Below are positions 43,192 through 53,436 of a DNA stretch of 64,000 nt, one piece after another. The position numbers and the translations under genes are program-made. The notes beneath the pieces were generated by a model that was given only the letters and a program-made list of their open reading frames with translations, did not search any database and was not told the DNA's origin. The stretch's first letter is position 1; each line of letters begins with the position of its first letter. Source of the DNA: Enhygromyxa salina (lineage in GTDB: Bacteria > Myxococcota_A > Polyangia > Nannocystales > Nannocystaceae); assembly GCF_002994635.1 (NCBI RefSeq), contig NZ_PVNL01000100.1, positions 62,001 through 126,000 on the forward strand, in the 5' to 3' direction.

Positions 43192-45954
43192 ATGGCACTG
43201 CGCAAGATTTGGTCTCCCATCCTGACTGCCGCCTTACTAGTTTGTGGGCTGACTGCCACGGCCCAAGCCGCGGAGCCGTACCCAGCCTTCGAGAGCGGGC
43301 AGGTCCGCCCAATGGCGCTCTCGCCCAATGGCAAGCGGCTGTTCGTCGTCAACACCCCTGACAATCGGCTCGAGATCTATCGGGTCCTCGAGTACGGGCA
43401 AGGGCTGGTTCACGAGGCGTCGGTCCCGGTTGGGCTCGAGCCAGTCGCGGTCGCGGCCCGGAGCAACCGTGAGGTCTGGGTCGTCAACCACCTGTCCGAC
43501 AGTGTGAGCGTCGTCCGAGTCAATGGACTCGCCTCGCAGGTGACCCAGACCCTGCTCGTCGGCGACGAACCCCGCGACGTGGTGTTCGCGGGTCCGGGTG
43601 GTTCTCGCGCGTTCATTACCGCCGCGCATCGAGGGCAAAATGCCCCATTCGCCCCCGAGCTGACCACGCCCAGCGTCGGTCGAGCCGATGTGTGGGTGTT
43701 CGACGCGAACGACCTCGGCGACGATCTGGGCGGGACGCCGCTGTCGATCATCAACCTCTTTAGTGATGTGCCCAGGGCCCTCGCGGTCGACGCGAGCGGC
43801 TCGCGGGTCTACGCGGCGGCGTTCAACTCGGGCAATCAGACCGCGGTCGTGAACCTGCTAGCGATCCCGCCCACCGGTGAGGCCGACGGCGGAATCCCGC
43901 TCCCCAACGTCAACCACGGCGGCGTCCCCGAGCCCGCCGTGAGCCTGATCGTCAAGTTCGACGGCGCGCACTGGGTCGACGAGCTCGGGCGCGAGTGGGA
44001 CGACCAGATCAAGTTCAACCTGCCAGACAAGGACGTGTTCGTGATCGACGCCAACGCGCCGACCCCCGAGCTCGTGCCTGGCGAAGACGGCTTCTTCGCG
44101 GGCGTCGGGACCACGCTGTTCAACATGATCGTCAACCCGGTCAGCGGGAAGGTCTACGTCACCAACACCGAGGCGCTCAACCACGTCCGGTTCGAGGGCC
44201 CGGGGCTGTTCGCCAACACGACCGTGCGCGGCCACACCGTCGACAACCGGATCACCGTGCTCGACCAAGATGGCGTCCACCCCCGACTGCTGAACAAGCA
44301 CATCGACTACGAGCGCTGCTGCGACCCGATCCCCAACGACGAGACCAGCCTCAGCGTGTCGCAGCCGCTGGGCATGGCGATCACCAGCGACGGGGAGCTG
44401 CTCTACACGGCCGTGCTCGGCAACGACAAGGTCACGCTCCACTACACGGCCGAGCTCGAGGACGACGAATTCTACCCGGACGCCGGCGACCAGATCCCGG
44501 TCAGCGGCGGCGGGCCAACCGGCGTGGTCCTCGACGAGGCCAACGACCGCCTGTACGTGCTGACGCGGTTCGACAACGGCATCTCGATCATCGACACGGA
44601 CACCCACGAAGAGATCGACCACCTGACGATGCACAACCCCGAGCCGGCGTCACTGGTGGCCGGGCGCCGGTTCCTGTACGACGCCGCGCTGACCTCGAGC
44701 CACGGCGACCAGTCCTGCGCGTCGTGTCACGTGTTCGGCGACAAAGACGAGCTCGCGTGGGATCTCGGTGACCCCGACGGTGACGTCACCCCGGCGGCCA
44801 GCAACGCGATCACCAACTTTGGCGTGGGCGACGTCGACTATCACCCCATGAAGGGGCCGATGACGACCCAGAGCCTGCGCGGGCTCGACAACCACGGGCC
44901 TCTGCACTGGCGCGGCGATCGCAACGGCGAGGGCCTGAGCCCGACCGCGCAGCCAGACGGCGGGGCGTTCAGCGAGGTCGAGGCCTTCAACGCGTTCAAC
45001 GTCGCGTTCCCGGGCCTGCTGGGCCGCGACGAGGAGCTGAGCCACGCGCAGATGCAGGCGTTCACGGACTTCGCGTTGCAGGTGATGTACCCGCCCAACC
45101 CGATCCGCGCCCTCGACAACACCCTCAACGCGGATCAACAAGCGGGCGAGGACTTCTTCACGACCAACATCTCGCTCGCCAACCCGGGCGACGGCAGCAC
45201 CTTCACCTGCGCGACCTGTCATCAGATCGATCGGCTCGGGAACGCCGAGTACGACGTCGACCACCCCGGCTTCTTTGGCTCCGACGGTCGCCTGGCGCTC
45301 GCTGAGTTCTCGCAGACGTTCAAGATACCGCAGCTGCGCAACCTCTACACCAAGGTCGGGACCTTCGGCTTCGCTGACGAGAACCCGGTGTTCAACAACC
45401 CCGACGTGCCGTTCTACGACGGGTCACACCAGGGCGATCAGATTCGGTCGTTCGGGTTCATCCACGACGGCTCGATCGACACGCCGATGCGCTTCTTCAA
45501 CTTCTTCACCCAGACCCCCGAGGGGTTTCAGGACGCCGACACCATGCGCCAGGTCGCGGAGTTCATCTTCGCGATGGACTCCAACTTCAGGCCGATCGTC
45601 GGCCAGCAGGTCACGCTGTCCAAGCAAAACGGCGCCGAGGTGTACCCGCGGATCGCGTTGCTGCGTCAGCGCGCCGACGCGGGCGAGTGCGAGCTGATCG
45701 CCAAGGTCCAGCTCGGCTTGGTCGAGCTCGGGCTCTACTACACGGGCTGGGGGTACACGACCAGCTTCGAGAACCTGCCGGAGCTGAGCAGCTTCCACGT
45801 GGCTGCCCTCGCCAAGGCCTCGCCCGTGACCTTCTCGTGCGTCGCGCCCGGGTCTGGGTTCCGGCTGGGGGTCGACCGCGACGCCGACGGCCACCGCGAC
45901 GGGGACGAGCTGATCGCGTGCAGTGATCCCGCCGATCCCAACGACGTCCCCTGA
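43192..45954 (+). CDS. Exported beta-propeller protein with a di-haem cytochrome c domain
   Basis: 920 residues. Signal peptide with cleavage near TAQA-AEP, then a YncE/YVTN-like propeller (repeats such as RPMALSPNGKRLFVVNT, EPVAVAARSNREVWVVN, RALAVDASGSRVYAAAF). A MauG/cytochrome-peroxidase-like domain has two haem c sites, CASCH near residue 509 and CATCH near 673. The C-terminus GVDRDADGHRDGDEL is a calcium-binding-like loop. Such fusions are periplasmic redox proteins; whether this is a peroxidase or a modifying di-haem enzyme is unknown. The ATG follows a TTG by one codon. It follows a long gap and stands alone, facing a convergent gene. Confidence 0.87.
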   Translation: MALRKIWSPILTAALLVCGLTATAQAAEPYPAFESGQVRPMALSPNGKRLFVVNTPDNRLEIYRVLEYGQGLVHEASVPVGLEPVAVAARSNREVWVVNHLSDSVSVVRVNGLASQVTQTLLVGDEPRDVVFAGPGGSRAFITAAHRGQNAPFAPELTTPSVGRADVWVFDANDLGDDLGGTPLSIINLFSDVPRALAVDASGSRVYAAAFNSGNQTAVVNLLAIPPTGEADGGIPLPNVNHGGVPEPAVSLIVKFDGAHWVDELGREWDDQIKFNLPDKDVFVIDANAPTPELVPGEDGFFAGVGTTLFNMIVNPVSGKVYVTNTEALNHVRFEGPGLFANTTVRGHTVDNRITVLDQDGVHPRLLNKHIDYERCCDPIPNDETSLSVSQPLGMAITSDGELLYTAVLGNDKVTLHYTAELEDDEFYPDAGDQIPVSGGGPTGVVLDEANDRLYVLTRFDNGISIIDTDTHEEIDHLTMHNPEPASLVAGRRFLYDAALTSSHGDQSCASCHVFGDKDELAWDLGDPDGDVTPAASNAITNFGVGDVDYHPMKGPMTTQSLRGLDNHGPLHWRGDRNGEGLSPTAQPDGGAFSEVEAFNAFNVAFPGLLGRDEELSHAQMQAFTDFALQVMYPPNPIRALDNTLNADQQAGEDFFTTNISLANPGDGSTFTCATCHQIDRLGNAEYDVDHPGFFGSDGRLALAEFSQTFKIPQLRNLYTKVGTFGFADENPVFNNPDVPFYDGSHQGDQIRSFGFIHDGSIDTPMRFFNFFTQTPEGFQDADTMRQVAEFIFAMDSNFRPIVGQQVTLSKQNGAEVYPRIALLRQRADAGECELIAKVQLGLVELGLYYTGWGYTTSFENLPELSSFHVAALAKASPVTFSCVAPGSGFRLGVDRDADGHRDGDELIACSDPADPNDVP

Positions 45955-45979
45955 GCGGGGTCGCCTCGAGTACGAAGAC

Positions 45980-46010
45980 AGAGGAGCCGAGCAATATGCT
46001 CGGCTCCTCT
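45980..46010. terminator. Bidirectional terminator hairpin
   Basis: A perfect 14-bp stem (AGAGGAGCCGAGCA with TGCTCGGCTCCTCT) around a 3-base loop, centred between the convergent haem-protein and lipoprotein genes. No T-run, but strength and position make it a likely terminator for both. Confidence 0.75.
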
Positions 46011-46038
46011 GCGCGTGGGCGGGTGCGGAGACGCCTCG

Positions 46039-47586
46039 CTACTCGATCGGCGCCTGGGCCTCGATCTCCGCCGCGATGAACTCGGCGAGGGCGTAGACCG
46101 CCGCGACCTCCTCGGGGTCGGCCTCGGGCGGCGGGTCGAACACCAGCTCGCCGACCCGGCCGCTCGAGTTCCCGTGGCTGTACGAGAAGCCCCGCGCGTA
46201 GGCACCCAGCAGATCGCCAGCGTTGATGCTCTGGTGGTGCAGGAGCACGGGCGCGTTCGAGGGCGAGTAGTCGCCGAGCCACGCCGTGACGACGGCGTCC
46301 TCGACGGACAGGCCGGCGAACGAGCAGCCTTGAATCTGGCTCAGGGCCGTCGACGCCGAGACCGTAGAGCTGATCCCGCAGGCGGCGTGGAGGCTGGAGT
46401 GGGTGTTGCTGCGGAACCGAATCGACTCGAGGGCGATGTCCGAGTACCACGAGCCGCTGGGCGCGATCGACAGCGGCGGGGCCCAATCACCCGTGAAAAA
46501 CACCGGGCTCTGCCAGTAGTGCATCACGATCGCGGCGAAGGCGAGCCCGGTCAGCGGGTCGTTGATGTCGGCGCTCATCCAGGTGCCGTTGGGGTCGTAG
46601 GGATCGCCCCAGATGTCCGTGAAGAAGTTGGCCTCGTGGGACTCGAGGCTCTGCTCGGCCCCGAGCAGCGGGCGCAGGTTGTTGCCGCCGTAGCAATGGG
46701 CGACGTGGACCGAGCCGACGTTGGCGTCGATGAACGACTTCCACAGCGCGGCGTAGCGGGACCAGCCGCCGACCACTTCGACGTTCTGCTGGTAATAGTT
46801 GGCCCCGGGCGCGCTCATCGAGTAGCCAAACAGGAAGCTCGACGGGGGCTGCGGCAGCGGCTTGGGGCGTTGAAGCAGGGTCACGCGGTCGGTCGAGACG
46901 CCGACCGTGCCGTTGGGTCGAATCGTGATCACGGTGTTGGGGACCAGCGTGACCTCGGGCGCCTCGCCGAGCGTGAACTCGCCGTCGATCAGCGGCGCCC
47001 GCCATCCGAGCGCCTCGGCGGTCGCGTAGACCGTGTCGTCCTCGGCGTCGACGAGCGGCTCGAGCACGAGCTTGTCCTCGCGGACCGCGAGCGTGGCGAA
47101 CCCACCGTTGGGGAACGCTTCGATCAGATCGGGGGCCCGCTCGGCCGCGAGCGAGGCCGCGAACCCGAGGCCGAGGCACCGCTGCATCTTGACCCCGTGG
47201 AGCTGCTCGCACAGCTCCGACGGTGACTTGGTGGTGGTCACCGGTTGCTCGTCGCCGACGCTGTACCCGACCCACTCGAGCGCCTCGACCCGCGCGCCGT
47301 AGGTGTCCGAGATCTTCAGGCCCTCGTCACTCTCGGTGCAGGTGTAGCGGTTCTTGGCGACCGTGCACTGGCTCGGCGTGAGATCGACGCAGCGGTCGTT
47401 CCAGTAGTCGAAGCAGGAGTTGACCTCGGGGAAAGCCACGTCCTCGTGGATGTCCCAGCTGTCGGAGACGACGACCGAGCGGAAGCCTTGGCTGGTGGTG
47501 GTGTCGTCGAGCTCGTCGAGGCCGCAGCCGGCGAGAGTCGAGATGCAGAGCAGGGAGACGGTGAACAGGGAGATGGGCTTGAACAT
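46039..47586 (-). CDS. Large lipoprotein of unknown function
   Basis: 515 residues. Lipoprotein signal with lipobox LAGC (Cys near residue 21), which fixes the ATG at 47586 against a longer frame. The mature part has scattered cysteines (SCFDYWNDRCVDL, QCTVAKNRYTC) and a central region with FLFGYSMSAPGANYYQQNVEVVGG and AHCYGGNNLRPLLGAE. It is rich in aromatic residues and Gly/Asn, with no enzyme motif I recognise. Probably an outer-surface or periplasmic protein of this lineage. It shares the terminator with the haem protein but reads toward it. Confidence 0.72.
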   Translation of the reverse strand: MFKPISLFTVSLLCISTLAGCGLDELDDTTTSQGFRSVVVSDSWDIHEDVAFPEVNSCFDYWNDRCVDLTPSQCTVAKNRYTCTESDEGLKISDTYGARVEALEWVGYSVGDEQPVTTTKSPSELCEQLHGVKMQRCLGLGFAASLAAERAPDLIEAFPNGGFATLAVREDKLVLEPLVDAEDDTVYATAEALGWRAPLIDGEFTLGEAPEVTLVPNTVITIRPNGTVGVSTDRVTLLQRPKPLPQPPSSFLFGYSMSAPGANYYQQNVEVVGGWSRYAALWKSFIDANVGSVHVAHCYGGNNLRPLLGAEQSLESHEANFFTDIWGDPYDPNGTWMSADINDPLTGLAFAAIVMHYWQSPVFFTGDWAPPLSIAPSGSWYSDIALESIRFRSNTHSSLHAACGISSTVSASTALSQIQGCSFAGLSVEDAVVTAWLGDYSPSNAPVLLHHQSINAGDLLGAYARGFSYSHGNSSGRVGELVFDPPPEADPEEVAAVYALAEFIAAEIEAQAPIE

Positions 47587-47722
47587 GCGGGTGCTGTGCC
47601 TTTCGGGCTCGACCTCCCCTTGCGGCGCGCGGCCCCGAGTCTGACGGGCGCGCGGAAAATTGTTTGCTCGAACCCAACTCGGCGCCGCCCGAGCGGCGTG
47701 ACGCCCAGCTACACTGGCGCGC

Positions 47723-50700
47723 ATGCGCACCGAGGTGCTCCTTCGCCAGCTCGCGCGTCTCGATCACAGCGAGCGCGTCGCAACCTTGGTCGCTCACGCG
47801 CGGGAGCTGCCGACCGAGCAGGCGCAGGCGCTGGCCCGCGAGCTGTGGTCGGGCGATGGTCATCAACGCATGCTCGCGCTGGTGGTCGCCGAGCAGTGCG
47901 ACGACATGCAGCTGATCTGGCGCGCGCTCGAGGATCCTGCGCGATCGCTGCGAGGGTGCGCGGCCAAGCTCATCGGTCGGCTGGCCCAGACGATCCCGGT
48001 GACGCTGCTCGACACCCTCGACACGCTGACGCTCGGCCGGGTGTACATGCAGGTGGCGCGGCATGGTCGAGCCGAGCTCGCCGAGGTCTTGGTCGACGGC
48101 CTGATCGCGCGCGAGCGCTTCATCGAGGCCACGCGGCTGCTGTGCGTGTGCTCGACCGAAGCCGTGGCCGCGCGCCTCGACCACCCCTGGCCCGACGGTG
48201 TGTGGTGTCGGGTCGCCCGCTATCACCCGGCGCTGTTGGCCGCGCGGATCGAGGAGCGGTTCACGACCGACGTCGCCCGCCCGGATCTGATCTGGCGAGA
48301 GTTCGACGCCGGGGTGTGGCGCGAGCTCGCGCGCGCGCAACCAGCGACGCTGGCCGATTGGGTCGACCGCTTCGCCGACGCCGACTCGCTGCCGCCAGCG
48401 CTGCACGCCGCGCTGCCGTGGCTGGTCTGTTGGTCGCCCGAGCGCGTGGTCGCGTGGCTGAGCTCGCGGATCGCCTGGACCTGCGCGAACGGGCTGCCCC
48501 GCGGGCTGACCAAGCGCGCCGTTCGGCTCGATGACGCGACCTTGGTGCCGCTGTGTCAGGGACTCGCGGCCACGGCTCCGGCGCGGCTGGGCGAGCTGGT
48601 GTCCGGGATGCCGCATGTCCGCCGCGGTCGGCTGTTCGAGCTGGCCGTCGCGCCGCTGGAGCTCGCGCGGATCGAGTGGCCGACCACGCTGCTCGCCCTG
48701 CTGCCGCTGTCGCTGCGCGATCGTGAGGCCGCGCGCATGCTCGAGCTTCGTCGCGCGCAGACCGACGGGAGCTGGCGCCGAACCCTGCTCGGCCTGCGCT
48801 GGATCGAGCTCGCGCGGCCGCTGCTCGAGCTCGAGGGCCGCTCGGCGCAGGCGAGCGAGCGGGCCGAGGCCCATCTCGCGCTGATCCACAGCAGCGCCGG
48901 CTCGCGCGAGGGCATGCCGCAGACGCTCGCGTGGCTGCAGCGGACCCGAAACGAGCAAGACCCGGTCCGGCTGGCGGTGCTGTCCGGTCTGGCCGAGATC
49001 CCGGCGACCCGGTTCGACGACCCGGCGGCGCTCGACGCCGTGCTCGCGCCGATCTTCGAGGCCCGCGACACCTCGTGGGCGACCCGCCAAAAGGCCGCGC
49101 GCGTGGCCCAGCGGCTGCTGTGCGCCCACGCGACCGAGCCCGGGTCGCCGCTGTTCTCGCTGGGCGTGAGCATCCTCGAGCGGCTGGCCGGGCACGGCGG
49201 CACGCTGGATCTGCCGCGCCTCGACCACAACCTCCCGCGCGGCGCCGAGCGGGCGATCGTCGCGGTGCTGATGCCGTGGATCGAAGCCGCCGCCAAGCGC
49301 GAGCAGGAGACCCACCTGGTTCGGCTGTGGACGGCGCTGGGCAAGCGGGCCTGGCGAGTCCCCGAACTCGGCGCCGCGCTCGGCGAGCTGATCTGGCACG
49401 GGCACAAGCGCAACGCTGGCCACGCGGCGCAGCGCTGGATCGAGGATCCCGAGACCCGCGACGTCCGGGTCCGCGAGCTGGTCAAGCGCGATCGCTCGGC
49501 GCTGTACCTGCACGCCGTGCTCGAGCACTGCCTGCGCCGACGCCAGGCCCTGCTGGTGGATCGCCTGGCTAGCCCGGCGCCGCGCGGGCGCTTCCACGAC
49601 GGCAAGGTCGTCGTCGTCCCCATGATCTCGGACGAGCGCCTGTTCGGCAGGTGGACGACGGCGCTGCAACGTCAGTATCTGGATCTGATCGACGCGGCCG
49701 AGGCCTCGCCCAAACAATTTTCCCAGACCCGCGCGGCGCTGGTGGCCATGCGCGCACGCGTGCCGCTGACCCGCGTCGACGATCTTCAGGCCGCGCTCGC
49801 GTCGACCGATGTCAACCTGCAGGAGGCCGCGCTCGGGGCCCTGGTCTGGCTCGACGACGCCGCGCCCGCGCTGCCGATCCTGCTCGAGCACCTCGACGGC
49901 GACCGGGCCCGGGTCGCCATGTACGCGATGCCACGCCTGGCCCGGCTGGTTCCGCGCGATCGCTTCGTCGACGCGATCGGCCAGCTGCTGGCGCGGCCGC
50001 GGCTGAAGGTCACCGTTCACAAGGAGGCCCTGCGGCTGCTGGGCCAGCTCGCGACCGGGCCCGCGCTCGCGCTGCTTCGAGCCAGCTGGGCCCAGCCGCT
50101 GCACCGGGACGTGCGGATCGCCGCCCTGCATGCCGCCCGCGCCGTGCCCAGTCAGGCCGACGCGTGGGCGATCCTGAACGACGCGGCCCGGGATCCAGAG
50201 CCAGACATCGCGCGCGCCGTGGTCGAGGTCGCGCTGGCCAGCGTGCCCGCGGTCTATCGCCCGCGCTACCTCGAGGTGATGGGGGCGGTCGCCGATCATG
50301 CCAGCCCGATCGCCCGCGCGGGCTTGTTCACGGCGCTGTACGGCGGCTGGTCCAGCGTCGCGCCAGCGCGCGCGACCGAGCTGGGCGCGCGAGTGGTCGG
50401 CCGGATCGATCCCCTCGACTCGGCCGGTCCAACGGATCCATGGCGTCAGGCCGCGCAGGTCGTCGCCCAGGGCGCCCGCTCACCCGAGACCCACTCGACC
50501 TGCGCCGCGCTGCTCGACCGGCTGATCGCGGCTGCAGAGCTGGACGTCGCGCCTGCGGGCGAGCTCGACCAGGCCGCTCACCAGCGCCTGCGCGGCCTGC
50601 TGGACGCCCTGATCATCGACCGCCATCCGACCAGCCTGCAGCTGCTCGAGCGGCTCGCGGCTCCCCTGCTCGCGCGCCCGCGTTGGTGGTTGCTCGGGGC

Positions 50701-51040
50701 TCGGCTGAAGCTCGCGGCCGCGGCCAACGGCGCGCTCGGCTCGACGCTGCTCGAGCTGGTCGCGGCGGCCCCGACGGCTCGGGCTGCGCTGCTGCTCGAC
50801 GGCCCCGTCGGCGAGGCCGCGCGGACCAGCGCCCGCGCGTGGACCGACGACGAGGTGACCGCGCTGATCGATCAGCTGATCACCAGCGAGGCCAACGCCC
50901 GGATCCTCGCGCTGCCGCTGCTGCGCGAGCTCGGCCCGCGCTCGGGCTGGAGCGCCCCCTTCACCGCTCGTCTGGCCCGGCTGCGCGAAGACCCTGACCT
51001 CGACGTGCGGACCGCCGCGCTCGAGCTGTGGACCAGCTGA
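47723..51040 (+). CDS. Very large HEAT-repeat-like protein
   Basis: 1105 residues, no signal peptide. Repeated pairs of amphipathic helices with patterns such as LQAALASTDVNLQEAALGALVWLDD, RVAMYAMPRLARLV and LHRDVRIAALHAARAVPSQ are typical HEAT/ARM-like solenoids running through most of the chain (no single stretch longer than the pattern is diagnostic). It is probably cytoplasmic and protein-binding. Its partner is unknown. TACACT lies 7 nt before the ATG, suggesting a leaderless transcript. It ends 17 bp from the convergent channel-like gene. Confidence 0.75.
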   Translation: MRTEVLLRQLARLDHSERVATLVAHARELPTEQAQALARELWSGDGHQRMLALVVAEQCDDMQLIWRALEDPARSLRGCAAKLIGRLAQTIPVTLLDTLDTLTLGRVYMQVARHGRAELAEVLVDGLIARERFIEATRLLCVCSTEAVAARLDHPWPDGVWCRVARYHPALLAARIEERFTTDVARPDLIWREFDAGVWRELARAQPATLADWVDRFADADSLPPALHAALPWLVCWSPERVVAWLSSRIAWTCANGLPRGLTKRAVRLDDATLVPLCQGLAATAPARLGELVSGMPHVRRGRLFELAVAPLELARIEWPTTLLALLPLSLRDREAARMLELRRAQTDGSWRRTLLGLRWIELARPLLELEGRSAQASERAEAHLALIHSSAGSREGMPQTLAWLQRTRNEQDPVRLAVLSGLAEIPATRFDDPAALDAVLAPIFEARDTSWATRQKAARVAQRLLCAHATEPGSPLFSLGVSILERLAGHGGTLDLPRLDHNLPRGAERAIVAVLMPWIEAAAKREQETHLVRLWTALGKRAWRVPELGAALGELIWHGHKRNAGHAAQRWIEDPETRDVRVRELVKRDRSALYLHAVLEHCLRRRQALLVDRLASPAPRGRFHDGKVVVVPMISDERLFGRWTTALQRQYLDLIDAAEASPKQFSQTRAALVAMRARVPLTRVDDLQAALASTDVNLQEAALGALVWLDDAAPALPILLEHLDGDRARVAMYAMPRLARLVPRDRFVDAIGQLLARPRLKVTVHKEALRLLGQLATGPALALLRASWAQPLHRDVRIAALHAARAVPSQADAWAILNDAARDPEPDIARAVVEVALASVPAVYRPRYLEVMGAVADHASPIARAGLFTALYGGWSSVAPARATELGARVVGRIDPLDSAGPTDPWRQAAQVVAQGARSPETHSTCAALLDRLIAAAELDVAPAGELDQAAHQRLRGLLDALIIDRHPTSLQLLERLAAPLLARPRWWLLGARLKLAAAANGALGSTLLELVAAAPTARAALLLDGPVGEAARTSARAWTDDEVTALIDQLITSEANARILALPLLRELGPRSGWSAPFTARLARLREDPDLDVRTAALELWTS

Positions 51041-51057
51041 CTGATCGAGCGTCCGCG

Positions 51058-53436
51058 CTACTTGGATCGTCGGTTCAAGACCTTGCGCAGGTCCGCCTCG
51101 TCCTCGGCGAACGCCAGCACCCGATCCCCCGCGCTGAGCACGGTGTGGAGCGGCGGGTTGACCCGCAGGCGCCGGGCGATCGCGGCCTGCGGGCTGCTGT
51201 CTTGCACGTCCGACGCCTCGTACGCGAGCCGGCCCTGGTGCCCACGGTACAGCCCGATCGGCACGATCCCGGCCCGGCCCTGAGCGGTGAACAACAGCTT
51301 GCGAAGCTCTCGCCAGGTCTTGCCGTGAAAGCTCTCCGACAGCTCCACGGTGTACAGCTCGGAGTTGTCGTCGCGGAAGCTGACGATGTCGTTGAACAGC
51401 TCGCCAAAGGTTGGATCCACGCACGCGGTGGCCAGCCACGCGTCGGCGAGCTGGCGGGCCGGGACCGGGACCAGCCAGCGCGAGAAGGGATCGAACAGGC
51501 CGTCGGCGGCGTCGCCGTTGGTCGCCTCGACCAGGGTCACGGGCACCGTCGCCCGGGCCCCGCGGGCGTCGTCGCCAGCGAGCGCGGGCGAGTGGACCGA
51601 GGGTGAGACGCCCAGCGCCGCGTGCTTGCTGGCCTCGAGCCGGGCGCCGGGATCCAGGCGCACGCACGCGTGGTGAACGGCGCGAGCGATCCGCAGCGGG
51701 TGATAGCCACCCTGCAGCACGATCACCCGCGCGGCCCGGGGCAGGCGCAGATCGACGAGGTCTTCCGGGACCTCGGGGTTTTGTTGGTAGATCGTCAGGC
51801 CGCGGACCTTGGTGAGCTGCTGGCGGACTCGGGGCGGCAGCGTGTCGGACACGACCACGTGGATCGAGCGCTGGCGCAGCGGGCCGGGGCTGCGCAGGAC
51901 TCGGACCAGCTGCAGCATCTCTTCGCGGAAATTCAGGATCACGATGTGATTGCGCAGCCGCCGAAACAGGCGCATCTGGTCGCGCGACAAGATGCTGGTC
52001 AGCGCCGCGGTGAACCACGCCAGCAAGCCCAAGCCAGCGATCGTCGCGGCCGCGCCGATCACCCGCGCGGTCGAGGTCTTGAGCGACTCGCTGTCGAAGT
52101 TGCCCGTCGCGAACATGTTCATCTCCCAGAACGAGTCGTTGAGGGTGCGAACTCGGGCGTTGCTGTCGTGCTCGAGGTTCCAGACCACGATCGTCGCGGC
52201 CACGACGATCAGCAAGAACCCGGCGAAGGGCACGAGCGGGTTGGACAGCTGGCCCTCGAGGTTGCCGCTGAGCGGGTTGCCCAGCAGGCCCTTGCGACGC
52301 AGGAATCGGCGCAGCAACACCAGCAGCCCGGCGGCCAGCGCGAGCGCGGCGAACACCTTGGCCCAGTAGATCGCAAAGTCGCGGCGCTCGGTCAGGCCCG
52401 CGCCAGGGTGCAAGGGGACCGGCTCGCGCTCGGCGAAGTCGCGCCAGCGCACCGCCACCGGCGGCAGGCCCTCGACCGGGTTGTGCTCGATCCAGCGCAG
52501 CCCGGCGATCAGGTCCTGGACCTGGGCGTCGCTCAGCGCGTCGACGCCGTCGCGGCGGGCCGTGAGCACGACCGTGCTCACGCACACGCTGGGCACCCCA
52601 AACTCGAGCCCCGGATAGCTATGGGCGTCGATCTGGCAGATTCGATAGTAGGGGAAGCCGTCGATCAGGCGCTCGATCACCGAGCTGGGCAGCGCGTTGA
52701 GCCCGGCCATGCCCGAGGCCAGCAAGCCCGCGATCGCGTCGTCGCCGATCTCGGTCGTGCGTAGCATCATCAGGAGCTCGCCGTTTTGCATCGCCGCCAT
52801 CGCGGCCTTGTTCTTGATCGGCAGCGAGTTGACGTCGTCGAGCGTGAGCCCGGCGGCGCCAAGGATCACCTTCGAGGTCTCCATGCTGCCCGAGCCCAGC
52901 TGCCCGACGAAGATCGGGCGATCGCCGACGGAGCTGAAGTCGTCGAGGCGGACCGGTCGACGGACGATCACGTGGACCGCCGAGTCGTCGATCGCCGCGA
53001 CCAGCTGCAGCTCGACGCCCGCGAGCTCGGCGGACGAGAGCTCGCACATCCACCCGCTCTGGGCCCCGTCTTCGAGCGCATGATCCCCGACCGCCGAGGC
53101 GGCGAACGCCTCGGCGGCGACGTCGTACTGGACCAGCGCCGCGTCGACCTCACCGCGCGCGAGCTTGCGGACGTTGTCGCATGAGCCCCCGGTGTTCTCG
53201 ACGTGGATCCGCGTGCTGACGTCGACCTGCGCGAGCGCGTCGGCGAGCGCGTCGCCGGTCTGCGAGAAGCCGCCGCCCTTGCTGCCCGCACCAAACCGGA
53301 TCGTGCCCGCGGGCAGCGGCGCGAGCTCGGCCGGCTCGGCTGCCGGATCCTGGGCGCGGGCGACCGGGGTCCACCAGGTGATCCAGACCACAAGCACAGC
53401 CACCAGTAACGCCGCGAGCTTGGCCGGCCGACTCAC
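51058..53436 (-). CDS. TAXI-type substrate-binding domain fused to a membrane and RCK-like (CASTOR/POLLUX-like) channel module
   Basis: 792 residues from a GTG overlapping the upstream gene by 4 bp (GTGA). After a signal/anchor helix comes a periplasmic TAXI (TRAP-associated) domain of about 320 residues: GAGSKGGGFSQTGDALADAL and TGGSCDNVRKLARGEVDAALV. Then a membrane region with about three helices (near residues 375-500) and a cytoplasmic RCK/TrkA-N-like domain starting NHIVILNFREEMLQLVRVL, followed by a second half with ADAWLATACVDPTFGEL. The RCK part resembles plant CASTOR/POLLUX-type ion channel domains. A binding domain for a small solute on a gated channel is an unusual combination; it may be a ligand-gated ion channel. 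Confidence 0.72.
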   Translation of the reverse strand: MSRPAKLAALLVAVLVVWITWWTPVARAQDPAAEPAELAPLPAGTIRFGAGSKGGGFSQTGDALADALAQVDVSTRIHVENTGGSCDNVRKLARGEVDAALVQYDVAAEAFAASAVGDHALEDGAQSGWMCELSSAELAGVELQLVAAIDDSAVHVIVRRPVRLDDFSSVGDRPIFVGQLGSGSMETSKVILGAAGLTLDDVNSLPIKNKAAMAAMQNGELLMMLRTTEIGDDAIAGLLASGMAGLNALPSSVIERLIDGFPYYRICQIDAHSYPGLEFGVPSVCVSTVVLTARRDGVDALSDAQVQDLIAGLRWIEHNPVEGLPPVAVRWRDFAEREPVPLHPGAGLTERRDFAIYWAKVFAALALAAGLLVLLRRFLRRKGLLGNPLSGNLEGQLSNPLVPFAGFLLIVVAATIVVWNLEHDSNARVRTLNDSFWEMNMFATGNFDSESLKTSTARVIGAAATIAGLGLLAWFTAALTSILSRDQMRLFRRLRNHIVILNFREEMLQLVRVLRSPGPLRQRSIHVVVSDTLPPRVRQQLTKVRGLTIYQQNPEVPEDLVDLRLPRAARVIVLQGGYHPLRIARAVHHACVRLDPGARLEASKHAALGVSPSVHSPALAGDDARGARATVPVTLVEATNGDAADGLFDPFSRWLVPVPARQLADAWLATACVDPTFGELFNDIVSFRDDNSELYTVELSESFHGKTWRELRKLLFTAQGRAGIVPIGLYRGHQGRLAYEASDVQDSSPQAAIARRLRVNPPLHTVLSAGDRVLAFAEDEADLRKVLNRRSK

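Noticed and set aside
47327..50299. 990-codon minus-strand open frame
   Set aside because: Antisense to the HEAT-like gene; the plus strand has the consistent helix-repeat protein.
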